Assembly: GCA_950295325.1 (NCBI GenBank) | Contig: OX485804.1 | Span: 48,100,429 to 48,164,428 of the forward strand | Direction of reading: 5' to 3' | DNA length: 64,000 bases | DNA from: Polytrichum commune | Lineage: Eukaryota; Streptophyta; Polytrichopsida; Polytrichales; Polytrichaceae | In this document: positions 33,201-44,596 of the stretch, piece after piece | Layout of the letters: each line of letters begins with the position of its first letter | How positions within the stretch are numbered: the first letter of the stretch is position 1 | Notes under the pieces: model-generated | Database searches by the model: none | The model's input: only the letters and a program-made list of their open reading frames with translations | Told to the model about the DNA's origin: nothing | Position numbers and translations under genes: made by a program

Positions 33201-33720
33201 GGTAGAGCTTTTCTACTGATTCATCCAGACACAGATAGTGGTCTCCTTCACTGCATTCCTCTCCATGCCTTCAACTTTCCAAGCATGTTGCTCTAACTTT
33301 ATGTGAAATACCAAAGCATCTATTCATTTATTGCTTCTAAAAGCATCGACATGTGAAAGTATAGAGCTTCTCTACTGATTCATCCAGATACAAATATTGG
33401 TATTCTTCATTGGACCCCTCTCTAAGCCTTCAACTTTCCAAGCATGATGCTCTGGCTCAATGTGAAATCAGAAATCATCAAATTCATTCGAAGCAAAGGG
33501 CGAGAGAATCCTGACCTAAGTGCATGACCGTGTCGGAATCGGCCTGCCTTGGGAATCCGTGGTTTGTTGTTGTTGTTGTTTTGGTGTCCATGTTGAGCTG
33601 GGCATTGCATCCCTCGCATCTGTGTCGGACAGCTGCGGCAGGAGGAGGAGCAGGAGCATCTAGAGGCCAATGCTGCAACCCCGACTCCAGGTCGTGGGGG
33701 ATCTGCGGCAGGGCCGACAT
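27295..33720 (-). CDS. SLAC1/SLAH-type slow anion channel
   Basis: Plasma-membrane anion channel of the tellurite-resistance/dicarboxylate-transporter fold; relatives release chloride, nitrate or malate. Minus-strand exons: 33516-33720, 32131-32315, 31409-31657, 30749-30899, 30145-30325, 28719-28923, 27676-27713, 27295-27574. Phases agree throughout, giving about 497 aa. A soluble N-terminus (about 130 aa) is followed by about ten membrane segments. Family blocks: LLRLPANIFGVPMGIGSQ, VYREFVHPVRSNFF, IHFYGHWLMGG, NPTTQISVIGNFIGA, LHPVLFLFVAPPSTAATAW, FSLAWWAYTFPMGAVAMAT, LFPND. The start is the ATG at 33720. The 38-nt exon 7 rests only on phase and a weak GTTTAC donor. The C-terminus after LFPND is short and not conserved. 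SLAC1 and SLAH types cannot be separated here. Confidence 0.88.
27725..27747. repeat. (TTG)n microsatellite in SLAC intron
   Basis: About seven TGT/TTG units immediately upstream (on the gene strand) of the proposed small exon 7, where a pyrimidine tract would be expected. Confidence 0.9.
27805..28400. repeat. Duplicated intronic repeat (two copies)
   Basis: 27805-27960 and 28205-28400 align (CATTGATTCAATCGCA / CATTGAATCAATCACA; TTTATTTTATGGTTGC / ATATTTTATAGTTGC; TATGAGTTGAATC(G/A)ATGTT). Inverted relatives lie at 30965-31110, 31185-31300 and 50990-51110, so this is a dispersed family sitting in introns. Confidence 0.65.
30965..31300. repeat. Intronic dispersed repeats, inverted copies
   Basis: ACATTGATTCAGTGTTGTAG...GAATCAATGTGAAAT (31062-31110) and a second, weaker unit at 31185-31300 lie in the SLAC intron between exons 3 and 4. 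Same family as 27805-28400 and 50990-51110. Confidence 0.6.
31725..31750. repeat. (GATA)n microsatellite
   Basis: Interrupted GATAGATAGAAGATAGATAGATAAG in the SLAC intron between exons 2 and 3. Confidence 0.85.
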
Positions 33721-34434
33721 CTGCGAAAAGAATTGTTGGGATTTTGCATTACGAAAATTGTCGGATCCGAGGTTTCCTCATCTGCCAGCGCAGGATCAAT
33801 GTTGCAATAGGAAACAAAGAGGGAAGAGATTTTGTGATTCCAGTTAGTTACCTGAAGGCTTGGAATTGAGTCCAGCGACCGACCAATGCCTGTCTATGTT
33901 GTTCCGCTCATGCAATGTTCCCCTTCATGTCACCTGCTATTTGATCCCCCGCGCAAACAAAATGTAGAGGGTAAGCGACCTCTTGTTCTTGTTCTTGTTC
34001 TTGTTCTTGTTCTTCTTGAGTGTGGTATTGTCTCGCTTAGATGGCAGCTGCAAGAGTGTGTAGGAAGAGGACAGACAACACTGGGTGCAATCTATCTAGC
34101 ATGAAATGGCAATTTGGTGAAAAGAATCGAAATCTTTAAACTGAGCAGGGTTGTCCATGTCGAGGTTTGAGCTTGACGATGGTAGGCGGAGGTTGGGTTG
34201 GAGATGGGGAATGAAGAAGGAGCCATAGAGAGGTGAAGACCCGAGGAATGATGGGTTGGTTCATCTCCGAACCCCCAAAATTGACACGAACCCAGTTCAA
34301 AACAAAACAACAAACCATGTTCGTAGCATCCCGACTCGTGTGGGTAGGAGACGACAAAGGGTCTAAAATTCAGATAGAGTCGGGTTTAGGCAGCACCATC
34401 AGCTCACCAGATCGACAGCAACACACACACGCAC

Positions 34435-34468
<34 letters not shown>

Positions 34469-34710
34469 GACTCACCACCCGGTCGACTCCGACAAAACCA
34501 AACCAAACCCAAACACGCTCAACCCCACAAAAACAAATACAGATGTGAACCCAAACCCAGTCGAATTGTGTCTGCACCCATCATTCACCCACAGCTAATT
34601 CCTCCCGAGCTCTCGAAAATCACGAAGCTCGCACTCACAGACACACATACGCAGACTTAATTGTAGGAAGCTGGAGAGAAAGAGAGAATGTACCCACCCA
34701 GCCAACTCGC
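33721..34710 (-). promoter_or_regulatory. SLAC gene 5' region
   Basis: Upstream of the SLAC ATG. Contains a (TTCTTG)n hexamer tract at 33981-34019 and a (TC)n tract at 34440-34468, which would be GA on the other strand. No TATA box could be assigned. Open frames here are simple-repeat translations and are not called. Confidence 0.35.
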
Positions 34711-34959
34711 ATGAACACCCGGCCTATTTCGTCTTTGAGCTTCACCCCACTCCGGAACCCTCGACACACGTCCGAGATGACTACCACCACTCTCACTCTT
34801 GGGATAACCATCCTCTCAGTCGCGTCCATCACTCTTCTCTTCAAATTAACAACAACAACAACAGCAGCAGCAGCAGCTGCTTGGCGGGGCACGGATGATG
34901 AAAACCGTCGTTTCTACATGGATCCGAGTTTGACTCAAAGTATTGTAGCAGCAAATTGA
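34711..34959 (+). CDS. Small ORF with one hydrophobic segment, unknown
   Basis: 82 codons from a true ATG; divergent from the SLAC gene and about 1 kb upstream of it. Thr-rich N-terminus, hydrophobic LTLGITILSVASITLLF (about residues 28-44), then a (T)n(A)n run coded by AAC/AGC trinucleotide repeats and a charged RGTDDENRRFYMDP tail. No family recognised. It may be part of a real short membrane protein or chance; the sequence could equally be 5' flank. Confidence 0.2.
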   Translation: MNTRPISSLSFTPLRNPRHTSEMTTTTLTLGITILSVASITLLFKLTTTTTAAAAAAWRGTDDENRRFYMDPSLTQSIVAAN

Positions 34960-35829
34960 AAATGTTGGTGGCCCGGCTGAAGCTAGCCCCCAGCTCCTCA
35001 CCTAAGCTTAGATAGCAGCGGCGGGGAGGTTTTTGGGCATAGTCGGTCGAGAATCCTAGTGTTTCCAAAGGCCAACCAAGTACATGTTGACATCTATATT
35101 GAATGGAGGAAACATTCTATAAATTCTTCTAAATGGATCGGCAATTTCCCGTAAGTCTTAAATTTGAGCTCAAACTCAACCGCTTCATATGCAACTAGCG
35201 GTCGGTTCTCCAGTTCAGTGAAGTCTATTTAGTCCTACTTATTAATGACAAGCTCAGTCACAGCCAGCACCTCTTTGAGCTGGCTCCCACCACTATTATA
35301 TTACCAAGATGAAAGAATTCTAGTAAAAACATGACCCCCCCCCCCAAAGGTTTGTGGCTTATTCATCTCAAGTAGGTCACTCTAGAGTAATTTGGGACCT
35401 CGGAAAATAATCTTGGAATGCAAATTGTTCCGAAAAAAACTCACATTCTATAATAGTATTGCCTTGCGTGCAGTTTCCACCTCATGTAATAACGATAGGG
35501 GCCCAGCTCAAAGAGGTGGTCTTGCAAGTTAAGTTATTGGCTTTTTGGTGTAGCTTGGCATGGCACAGTGAATGGAAGAGAGTGGCGAATCATTAAAGTT
35601 AGCACACTCCCCTTGTCGTCTGGGACCACCATGGAGGCATTGTTCTTGCCATGAATGCCACAAAATTCAAAGCAACTTTAAATTAAGGTCAAGATTGACA
35701 GAGTCCCTAACCTTCCTTTTGAATCGAGCATGCGAAATGTTTGGGTATATCCCCAATTGCACTTATGGTGGAGATTTGAAACAACTAAGTATGTAGCTAG
35801 TGGGTTAGTAGATTTCTTGCCTCTCTGCA

Positions 35830-35894
<65 letters not shown>

Positions 35895-37299
35895 AAAGAA
35901 GCTCATGTGCTAATTCATCTAGGAAACCCTCAGGGTGAACATTAATGGTAATTGTTTCCAACCAAGCCTCAATATCTCTTATCATGTCTATCATCAGGCC
36001 ATAGAAAGAAATATGATGCTTAATATGGATTTTTTTTGAGTTGTTGCATTAATGGCAAATTTTCATTGGCAAAACCATGAGTGTTCCTATGTTGAACTTG
36101 AGAGAGAAACCATGAGAACATATCCACACAATGACCAAATCATATGTATAAACTAACCTAAAGATACAAAACCAATAATTAAAACCAAACATTGGACCAA
36201 AGGGAAATTGTCACAATGGCAAGGGACAACAATTCCTTCACAACATGGTCACGATGCATGAAATTTGCAAGCAATTTGGAATAGCAAGGACATTAGTACC
36301 ATCATAGTATTCACTTCCCGAGTCCCAACGAAACATACAACACTTTTCACTAGTCCCTAGATGAGATTAAAGGACTTTTCATGGAGTGGAGGCAATGGTG
36401 ATTGTTCCTTTCAAGCATTGTCACACCACCCACATAAAAAGGAAAAACCAAGAACCAAAGTAACCCACCATCCAAGGACAACCTCTAAACCACCAATACA
36501 CCAAGGCATACCTACTCAAAGGAGATTTTTCAATTCCGTCTAACCATAAGCTGATCCTTACGACAACAATATCTCTAACACCCCACGAATGATCAAAATT
36601 CTCAAGGAAACCAACTTCTTCCAACATAAGACTGATAGTGATGAGCTTCATAAACAACTTTCTAAATAATCCTTATCCCTATGTCAAGGTAAACATGTGC
36701 ATAACTTATGCACACAACGGTGTCAAGAAGGATACATGAATCAAACCACCGCATGTTATCGAGTGGACCATCCTAGCTAGGAGTTTTGGTGAGTTTATCG
36801 GAGGGTACAACCTATGCATTCATTAGAAAAGCTTAGCTAGCGTGTCTCTTTTGGGAAGTGTTCATACAACATGTAAAATGTGAAATATGCACAACATGAC
36901 TATCTCTTGTTCATGGCATGTATCACATTTTATACAGCAACCAAGTACCACAACAGTGAACTGTGTGTCCATCATGACTCCGTACTTTGCTTATTAGTTC
37001 CGCTCATCAATGAACATGCAAATCACTTACCTCTAAGTAAGCCTGCTTAACTTAGTACTAATCACATCAAGCTTCCACATTCTGATTACCACTTCCAGGA
37101 CTCTCGATAAGGTAGACGTGCTGAACTCAGTTGCTGATCTTATTCGGACACCTGTATATTTTGATTGATATGTGGCCAGGCGAGGCTCCAAGATCAAATA
37201 TCCAAACAACATGTGTTTAAAGAGAGATTGGACTACGTGCTCAAATGATGATAACCGTTTAAAACTCAATAGTCAACATAATAAATAATTGGAGAAGAC
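34960..37299. other. Intergenic, no gene seen
   Basis: Contains a C run (35336-35345) and a long (TC)n tract (35832-35892). Short frames only; none carries a recognisable domain. Confidence 0.45.
35832..35892. repeat. (TC)n microsatellite
   Basis: About 61 bp of uninterrupted TC dinucleotides, the longest in the window. Confidence 0.97.
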
Positions 37300-37520
37300 C
37301 TATATGACCATTTAATGAGCACAAGAATCTTCGCTTCAATAAAGAACAATATAGTCATATGAGCTCCGAAAACTATGAGGAGCTACAGCCTCAATTTGGG
37401 ATTTGCTCACTATCTTGTACAAATTGCGTGTTTCATATCCTAGCAGAAGTGCTATCGGAAAAAGTAACCATTTAAGACCCATCTACCGTACCTTGGCAAA
37501 AGCTGACCCTCAGATAACTA
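37300..37520 (-). repeat. Older dispersed repeat, uninterrupted copy (empty site)
   Basis: Read on the minus strand, this carries the left flank of the 3.7-11.1 kb nest (ATATGAAACACGCAATT) directly joined to its right flank (GAGCAAATCCCAAATTGAGG...GGAGCTCATATGA...), without the MITEs or the retrotransposon. Confidence 0.65.
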
Positions 37521-37999
37521 ATTAGGTCAGATAAATCATAACTGGTACTAGCTAGCCAACTCGGATAAAAGTTGAAAACTAGGACCAACTACTTGATCCC
37601 CGCCGGCGATTTGTCAAGCTAAGGGGTTTATATATCTTAAAGAAAGTTGAACCACTGCAAGTGTCTAGCCAAAAAAGAAAAAATTCACAACAAGTACATT
37701 CTCACTGTTGCTGAATGCATCCAGCAGTCCATTTCTTTAAGTTCCTGGAGATTCAAGCTCCAACTGAACAAATCAATTTATAATAACCGAAGACTCAACT
37801 GACCCCACAAAGTTGACTCACTCTACAACAACTTACTTACATGTCAGCACTAATCCCTCACTTATACCTCTGTGATCACCGATCACCAGTGAACACTTCT
37901 TCTTCGAACTTGAGGGAGGCTGATGTTCCCTTTGTTTTGTTTTTTAAAACCACAGCCCTTTTTATAATGCGTAGGACCTACAAAAAGACCGAGAATTCA
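37521..37999. other. Intergenic, no gene seen
   Basis: No coding or repeat feature recognised. Confidence 0.4.
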
Positions 38000-38182
38000 T
38001 CATATTGCCAGACTTTCATGTGAGCACTGAAAGGCACCATTTTGTGGTTGTTTTACATCGAATGGATCACTGATAGGGTCAGTTCTATCTGTAAGCTTGT
38101 ACTTCTGGTCTCCTAACCCACAAGTTAATAGAGCAACAACAAGAAACACCGCCAGTCTGTGTGCGACTCTGCAAGACTGCAT
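38000..38182 (-). CDS. Small ORF with predicted signal peptide, unknown
   Basis: 60 codons from ATG at 38182. The N-terminus MQSCRVAHRLAVFLVVALL looks like a signal peptide with a likely cut after TCGLG, followed by a hydrophilic DQKYKLTDRTDPISDP stretch. It might be a first exon of a longer protein or a fragment. The region upstream on this strand (about 39236) has TATAAAAG, a plausible TATA box for a minus-strand transcript. No homologue recognised. Confidence 0.25.
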   Translation of the reverse strand: MQSCRVAHRLAVFLVVALLTCGLGDQKYKLTDRTDPISDPFDVKQPQNGAFQCSHESLAI

Positions 38183-38279
38183 CTAGGAAAGCAAGCCAGG
38201 TGCAAGACGAAATCATCAAAATAAGTAGCATAAGTAGATAAATATGAGACATACATACATACAAGTTACATACATGAGA

Positions 38280-39245
38280 TCCTTGCACCACCAGATTTGC
38301 AACAAAATCTATACTTTGGCAACGAAAACTAAAATACCAAGGAAACCGCCAGGACAGCTAGCTAGTGCACCCTAAGTTAGTACCGGATCAGGAAGCTGGT
38401 ACTCATCAACACAGACCATCCAACAGGCAAGCTAGCTGGCTGGCTAGCATATCCCCCAGCAATTTCACACAGCACAATCCGGCACTAGTACTACAAGTAT
38501 ATTACACCACTGAGATGTATATATTGCACTGAAATGAAAATCTGCAGTTTGAAGCTGCTGATGAAGTTTTCGTTCCAAGGAATCTCTGACCAAGCAGACC
38601 AAGCAGTACTAGACCACCAGATTTGCAACCCAATTCTGTCTATACGTACTCCCGAAACAACTTAGACCAAAAGATCAAGAAAAACCAGTCCTGAAGAGTA
38701 CCAGATCATCAGGTTAACCTGCTTGCTGGGACGACAGGCAAGCAAGCAAACTCCACACACAATCCAGTCACAAGCTTTAGTATATATATACCAGTGATAT
38801 TGCATTGGGAATGAAGAAAACCAGCTCCTGCTGAAGTTTCTGTTTGGTAGCTGATGAGCAGCAGGCTCTTGATCACCAACGATGCAGATAAACCGCTTGA
38901 CCTGCTTCTGAAACCTCCTCGGTCGATCGGTCGGTCGCCTGGTGGGTTCTCCACCCGACCACTCCACTTACAACTTTGCAGTGAGGGATTAAGAAGATCA
39001 TTGGCACAAAAACAATATATGCTAATATTGATGCAGGGAACTCAAGCACTCATGAGGAGGAGATTGATGGAAGATGACGAACCCACGACGAAGAAGAAGC
39101 TCTAAGATCACTCGCCAGCTGATGGACTAGTTGCCGATACAATTAGTGCGTGCAGAGTTGCAGAGTTGCAGACAGCTAAGCTGCGTGCATGGCCATTCCG
39201 ATCGAGAGCCGCCCTTCCGTGCTGCTTGCTTTTATACACACGTAC
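38280..39245 (-). other. Possible minus-strand transcription unit, function unknown
   Basis: TATAAAAG on the minus strand near 39236, followed by moderately GC-rich sequence with many CTAGCTAGC-type motifs and an internal duplication (ACCACCAGATTTGCAAC at about 38287 and 38615). Frames of 80-100 codons on both strands show no known domain. Could be a non-coding RNA or a young gene; evidence is thin. Confidence 0.2.
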
Positions 39246-39990
39246 CACCAATATTCTTTGACAATTACAAGAAATCCACCTTCACTCTACAGGTACTATA
39301 CTAACTTTTTACTGCCTAATATTTAAATACATACTTATCTGGTGATTTTTCTGTGCAGATTCCATATCCAGCATGTATGCGGACGCTATCCTACGGTGGA
39401 AGAGCGATGCTGGAGCCATATTGTGGATTCATGTAAACTTTGTAGCTGAGTTTGGGGTGATGAGGCAACATGAATTGGTGTAACTTGTGCTTGTGCAGCG
39501 GTCGAATTTGCAATGATTCGGTGACGGTGTGATGCAATTAATGTGGGTTGAGTCGATCTGCTTGCTACTTCGTTTCTGTAGCATATAATTTCTTCTGTTT
39601 AATGTGCGCGGCTCATGAGGACTTCAAGGGTGATGATGCAGTGATGATCTGGAGTGAGTTGATTAACTTAGTAAATTAGCGGAGGACATTCGTGGAATCC
39701 ATTTGAGTTTGGGGAGTTGGGTGAGGAATTTTCTACGTAAACGAAGAAAGTGGAGCCTGGAGGAAAGCATTAATTAAATAATGCTGGCCCTTCGGGCGGT
39801 GAAAGGCCACGCTCCCCCCGCCGTTGACCTTCCGGCCTTGCTGAAACAACGATGGCAGTTAGGCAGTTGAAAATCCCATGGATGAACATCCGATGGATGG
39901 ATGGACTCAGCAGCCCCCCCCCCCCTCAGAAGCAGCGTTCATCCAGGTGTCCAAAATAGTCCAATGGCCAGGCACCCAGACTGTAAATCA
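39246..39990. other. Intergenic, no gene seen
   Basis: No feature beyond a short C run at 39915-39925. Confidence 0.4.
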
Positions 39991-40374
39991 CTACACTATA
40001 TATGTATATGCATTGTGTTTAGTGTCACCAGTTCTATTTGTCTTGCTCAATACTACTTGTAAACCGTTCATGTAGTGTCACCAACACTAAATGTAAGCCT
40101 AACCTTGTTTGTCATTCCTTGTAACAAATTTTGGGTTTATAGATTTACAGTGTTGCAAGATTGCCACTTACTGAGTGGTTTTTCATCCAAATTTCAATCA
40201 TCTATGACAATATTTCATCATCGAAATGTTAGGATGCAAAATATATCCAAAGTCGATGAATTAAAGTAAGTTGGACTGAAAATAGTTGTAAACTTATTCA
40301 TAAGAAGTGTTATTAGAAAAGTTACTACATTGACATAAAATATTGTATGACACTAAATACAATATACAATGTAG
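39991..40374 (+). mobile_element. MITE family X, copy 3
   Basis: 384 bp from CTACACTATATATGTATATG to ...CAATGTAG, same orientation as copy 2, sharing GTCACCAACACTAAATGTAA and ATCTATGACAATATTTCAT blocks. Its right end touches the ATATG target duplication of the next element. Confidence 0.8.
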
Positions 40375-40379
40375 ATATG

Positions 40380-40631
40380 TGTAACATGGGCCACTATTGG
40401 TACATGTTGACTAGAATTAAGATAACGGTAGTCTAGAATGAGTTTAAAGTAAAAGCATAGAGTTCATTATAGTTGAACTTGCTTTTTATTTTATTTAAAC
40501 TTAAGACAACCGGGCATGGTGGGGAGGTATATAAAGAGCTCTTGCACAAGGGTGAAGGTTCTTTATCTTATCTCGTGGTTGGGTGGTTCATGCCAAAGTA
40601 ACTTCCAACGAAGAATTAGAGTTTTGTTAGA
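40380..40631 (+). repeat. LTR copy, inverted relative to the internal gag
   Basis: 252 bp with a TATATAAAG box at about 40530. Followed by a PBS, then joined directly to the interior of gag. Confidence 0.85.
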
Positions 40632-40639
40632 TTTTGGTA

Positions 40640-41505
40640 TCAGAGCGAGATCGTATCACTCTTTTGTAACCAATCTCCCTACCATTAGTGAACTTCATGG
40701 TAGATTTCTTCTGATTCTTGATTGGACCACCTACCCCTATAGAAGGAGTCTTTTTCTCACCGTTCTTAGTAGTTGCAATTCCCAACCCTGCCTTAACTTG
40801 TTGGAGATTAAAATCTATAGAAACGGCATAGGTATTTAGCCTCTGAAAATCCTCCCAAGGTTGGGCATCATTCAATGAATCCACCGCTACCTTTAATCTT
40901 ATTTTTGGCTTCAATCCATCAATAAAACGGTGAATCTTATCACCAACACTCATGGATAAAGTCATCATTTCTGCACATAACTTTTGAAACTCATTGGCAT
41001 AACTCTCAACTGATGAGTGCTAAGATAATTTACTAAGTTTGGTACAGGCAACCTGTTCAGGGTTCACATTCCCATAGGCCTTTGTAAGTGCCTATTTGAA
41101 ATGTACCCACTCTTTAGGATTTTTGCCCTCTCTCTCTAAAATTTTCATCGTATTTTGCCAATTCTACGCAACTCTAACCTCAAGATAGGTTTGAGCAATA
41201 TCTACCCAAAAGTCAGGAGAGGTGTTACCAGCATGTAGGTAATTCTCCATCACACCTAACCAAGCATGGATGCGTACTCGCCTTCCTTCTTTGAATTTCT
41301 CCGGATTTGTTGGCTTGCACTTCATTGGCTCCTTCACCTTATTGGTTTCTAACATCGCCAACTTCACCTCCGTGCTCTCCTTGGCCCTCTTCAATTCCTC
41401 CATCTCTAGCATAAGATTTTGGATAGTGATACTATTCTCTAACGTGTTCTCCATCTCTGGAGGATACTGAAACATTTTTATCAAGAGATGCCATCTTCCT
41501 CTTGA
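40640..41505 (-). pseudogene. gag remnant of the inverted-LTR element
   Basis: Minus strand. 41164-41475 reads MFQYPPEMENTLENSITIQ... with KFKEGRRVRIHAWLGVMENY, a Ty3/gypsy Gag-like start. After stops, 40640-40968 continues with DKIHRFIDGLKPKIRLKVAV. The frame then runs into the inverted PBS. There is no protease, reverse transcriptase or integrase. Non-functional. Confidence 0.75.
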
Positions 41506-41532
41506 AACTAAAAACCGGCTCTGATACCAAAA

Positions 41533-41772
41533 TGTAACGAAACTCTAATTCTTCGTTGGCATGAACCACCCAACCACGAGATAAGATAAAAAACCCTCAC
41601 CCTTGCGCAAGAGCCCTTTAGATACCTCCCCACCATGCCCGGTTGTCTTAAGTTTAAATAAAATAAAAAGCAAGTTCAACTATAATGAACTCTATGCTTT
41701 TACTTTAAACTCATTCTAGACTACCGTTATCTTAGTTCTAGTCAACATGTACCAATAGTGGCCCATGTTACA
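41533..41772 (-). repeat. LTR copy in the orientation of gag
   Basis: 240 bp, minus strand, ending TTTCGTTACA before the PBS. This is the normal 5' LTR of the element. Confidence 0.85.
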
Positions 41773-41777
41773 ATATG

Positions 41778-44596
41778 TAGGTTGTGCCCATGCTTGGCCG
41801 TTAGCACATACATGTGCATATGAATTGTGAATTGGTTTGGTTCTAGCAAGTTTGTAGTGTGGTCCTTGTTATTTCATACGAGGGGCTTAAGTATGTCCTC
41901 TCCCTCATTCTAGTTTTGTTTGGATTTTTGAACAACACTCTATCAACATCCATGTGCCCTCACCACTTCAAAATTTCAATATGTGTAATAAATAAGGTTT
42001 GTGGGCCTTATGTGGTCACTCCTCTTAATTAGGCACTTGTATTTGGTATGTGGCATGCCTGTTTATTATTTGAGAATGGACTCAAACCAAAGAAGACATG
42101 TGTTGTAATATAAGATTAAATTATGTGTTCCAAATCTAGGTCCCAAAGGGTGCACTTTGTGTTTCTGTACGTAACCGCATGGGTGCACAAAAAGGGCACT
42201 TTTTGGACGTCTCTCGACATACATCGTACACATAGGGAGAGATATTTGTTAGAGTAAGTTTTGTATGTATAGGAGACTCACTTTTATGTGAGGCCTAGAA
42301 AATGTGAAGTTAAAATTAGGCTATGCTGAGCCTATGTAGGGACATGATGTGTTTGATGATTTTGTGGTAGAACAATATGGTATATCTTGCGTATGAATGC
42401 CTTAACTCTATTTTTGCACCCTATTTCTAATGTATACATGTGCGAGGCATATATTTTATTAAATTGTATTGGACATGTGCACATGCTTGAGGCTATGCTC
42501 TCTCTCGCTCGCTCGTACGTATGCCTTCACTTTCGCCACTTACCGTGGAGTCCATAATTGGTGAACCTAGCGATAATGATGAGGTGTAAAAACCAAAATT
42601 TGCTCTTCGCCACCCCTGCCATATGTTCGCCTTCCCTACAATGACCAGGTGGTGGGAACCATTGCATTGAATGCCTTAGCGAAGCATGTGTGTGTATGTG
42701 TATATAGTTGATTTTTGTTACAAAATTCTTTGCATATAGGAGTATAAAATTCAAGGTCACACATACATAATGTTTTCTATCCCAATGAAGAGTGCACCCT
42801 TGATGTTATGGGTCCAAATGTTGATAAAATTAAACTAGCAGGGGCCATTGGCATGAGGTCATTCTATTTAACTAGCCATATTGAGTGTTCCACGAAAACT
42901 GTAGATAATTTCAATCATTTCAAAGCTTGATAGTTTTTCTGTGAAGTAAATTAAGGAGGGTAAGGGGCCCATAAACATACACTCTTGGGCCCACTTCTCG
43001 TAGGATATGAAGCAAGTGGTTTTGCAAGATGATCAACAAATCCAAATCGTGCCCAAAGATTCTTTTACTTATAGAATGGTGTTATAGGTTCACCCAATTA
43101 TGTTGATTTTTAAGCCTAGAATGGTTAAGAAATTTTGCACGTAGTCCAATCGAGGTCCAATCTCTTTTGAACACACATCTTTTTGGTGTTTGTTCTTAGA
43201 TTGACACCTAACCACACACCACTCAAATATAGGTGTCAATTTAAGACAAGTAACCATATTAGGCCCACTTACCTTATAGGGTAATGCACTAGCCTAATGC
43301 CCTTTCAAATTGACGATAAATCCCAAGGGCGGGAGGTTGACATGTGGAGTGCACTAGGGATGATGTATTACACTATATATTGCATTGGTACCAATGCATT
43401 TTGTGCGATAAAATGCAATAACTGAAATCTAAGTAAAACTAGACTACATCCCAATCTAAAATTACAACATATTGTATTATATTAAAACATCCTCCAATAG
43501 GATTGCAAAGTTGATAATAATAATATTATTACAACCATTGTTTTGACTATATTTATTATTTACCATGAAAAAATATATTACATAAAAAGAAAAACAACAT
43601 TGGTGTGTCAGTGACATTGATGTGAATAGGAGCCCCAATTCTTCCTTGCCATTATATATGTTTATTATCAAAAAAAAAATTAAAATCCTATCTTATTTTA
43701 ATATCATAATATTCAAGTGTATCGACAGATCCACCCATAAGTTGACGTAACCAAAAAGTCCAGATGTTGAGAATATGTCCATATTTACTTCAATGCGAGT
43801 TCAATGGCAATCATCTCCACGAAACCAAAGTGTGCATTACAAGGTTTTGGGACAAGTTAGCTAAATCCTGCTAGGAACAATACAATTATAAAGGATGCTT
43901 GAGGGATAATCTTACAATGTATCTTGTAGAGGCTCAGGTTCTTGAGGATTCAAGGCACCCATATGTTAGGGGTTCCAAGAACAAACTACCCCCTATCGGT
44001 TTATGGGTTATAGGTGATTCATCCCAACTTATAAATTTCCCTAAACTGATCTAGTGTTGATTTTAAATACATGGGCATTACAGCAAAAAAATCATTGAAG
44101 AATAAGAACTTTGAATGGCTTGGCTTTAGCTTTTCAGGCCCTGAAGACAAAGGAGCATCAAATAGAAAAACAACAGGTCACTGCAATTCACGCCCAAAAC
44201 TTTTGCTGATTAAGGCAGTGGGGTTTGTTTTGCCTCCCTCATACTGGAACATTGGCACCTTATTCAGAAGTAACTTGAATCTCAATGCACAAATTCTACT
44301 TTGAGGAGAGGTCCGAAGACACAGGGCGGCAATGTGCATTAAGAGGTTAGCTTGCAGTTGCTTTAATTCTGAAACTTGGAAACCATAGATTGCTGTGAAA
44401 TAGCAATCTATAAATCAATCTGCATCATTACCGAGACTGATAAAATGCCTGCTAGTAAAATAACTGATTTGCTGCCTCTGAATGCTCAAAAGCCAAGGTT
44501 GCAAAATGCAATGGTAGGTGCAAAGGTGTACTTGCACCTAAGAATTGCACAATTTTATTTTTATTTTTTTAGTCATCAAACCCAAATAGCACAAGC
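41778..44596. other. Intergenic, no gene seen
   Basis: AT-rich, with a dispersed repeat at about 41993-42125 matching 14984-15110. No coding frame recognised. 3' flank of the next gene at the right end. Confidence 0.45.

Larger units (their letters stand above)
40380..41772 (-). mobile_element. Retroelement with inverted LTR+PBS units and gag remnant
   Basis: Both ends are the same LTR in opposite orientation: 40380-40631 on plus and 41533-41772 on minus. The outer ends are TGTAACATGGGCC and its reverse complement, that is, two U3 ends. Each LTR is followed inward by TGGTATCAGAGC (40635-40646; complement at 41518-41529). A direct target duplication ATATG lies at 40375-40379 and 41773-41777. 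Between them is a broken gag. LTR copies differ by about eight substitutions and a 12-nt indel. Confidence 0.85.

Noticed and set aside
33886-34104. ORF with a Leu-Val repeat
   Set aside because: Translation of the TTCTTG hexamer repeat; no other coding sign.
35730-35994. Frames with Leu-Ser or Arg-Glu runs
   Set aside because: Translation of the (TC)n microsatellite on either strand.
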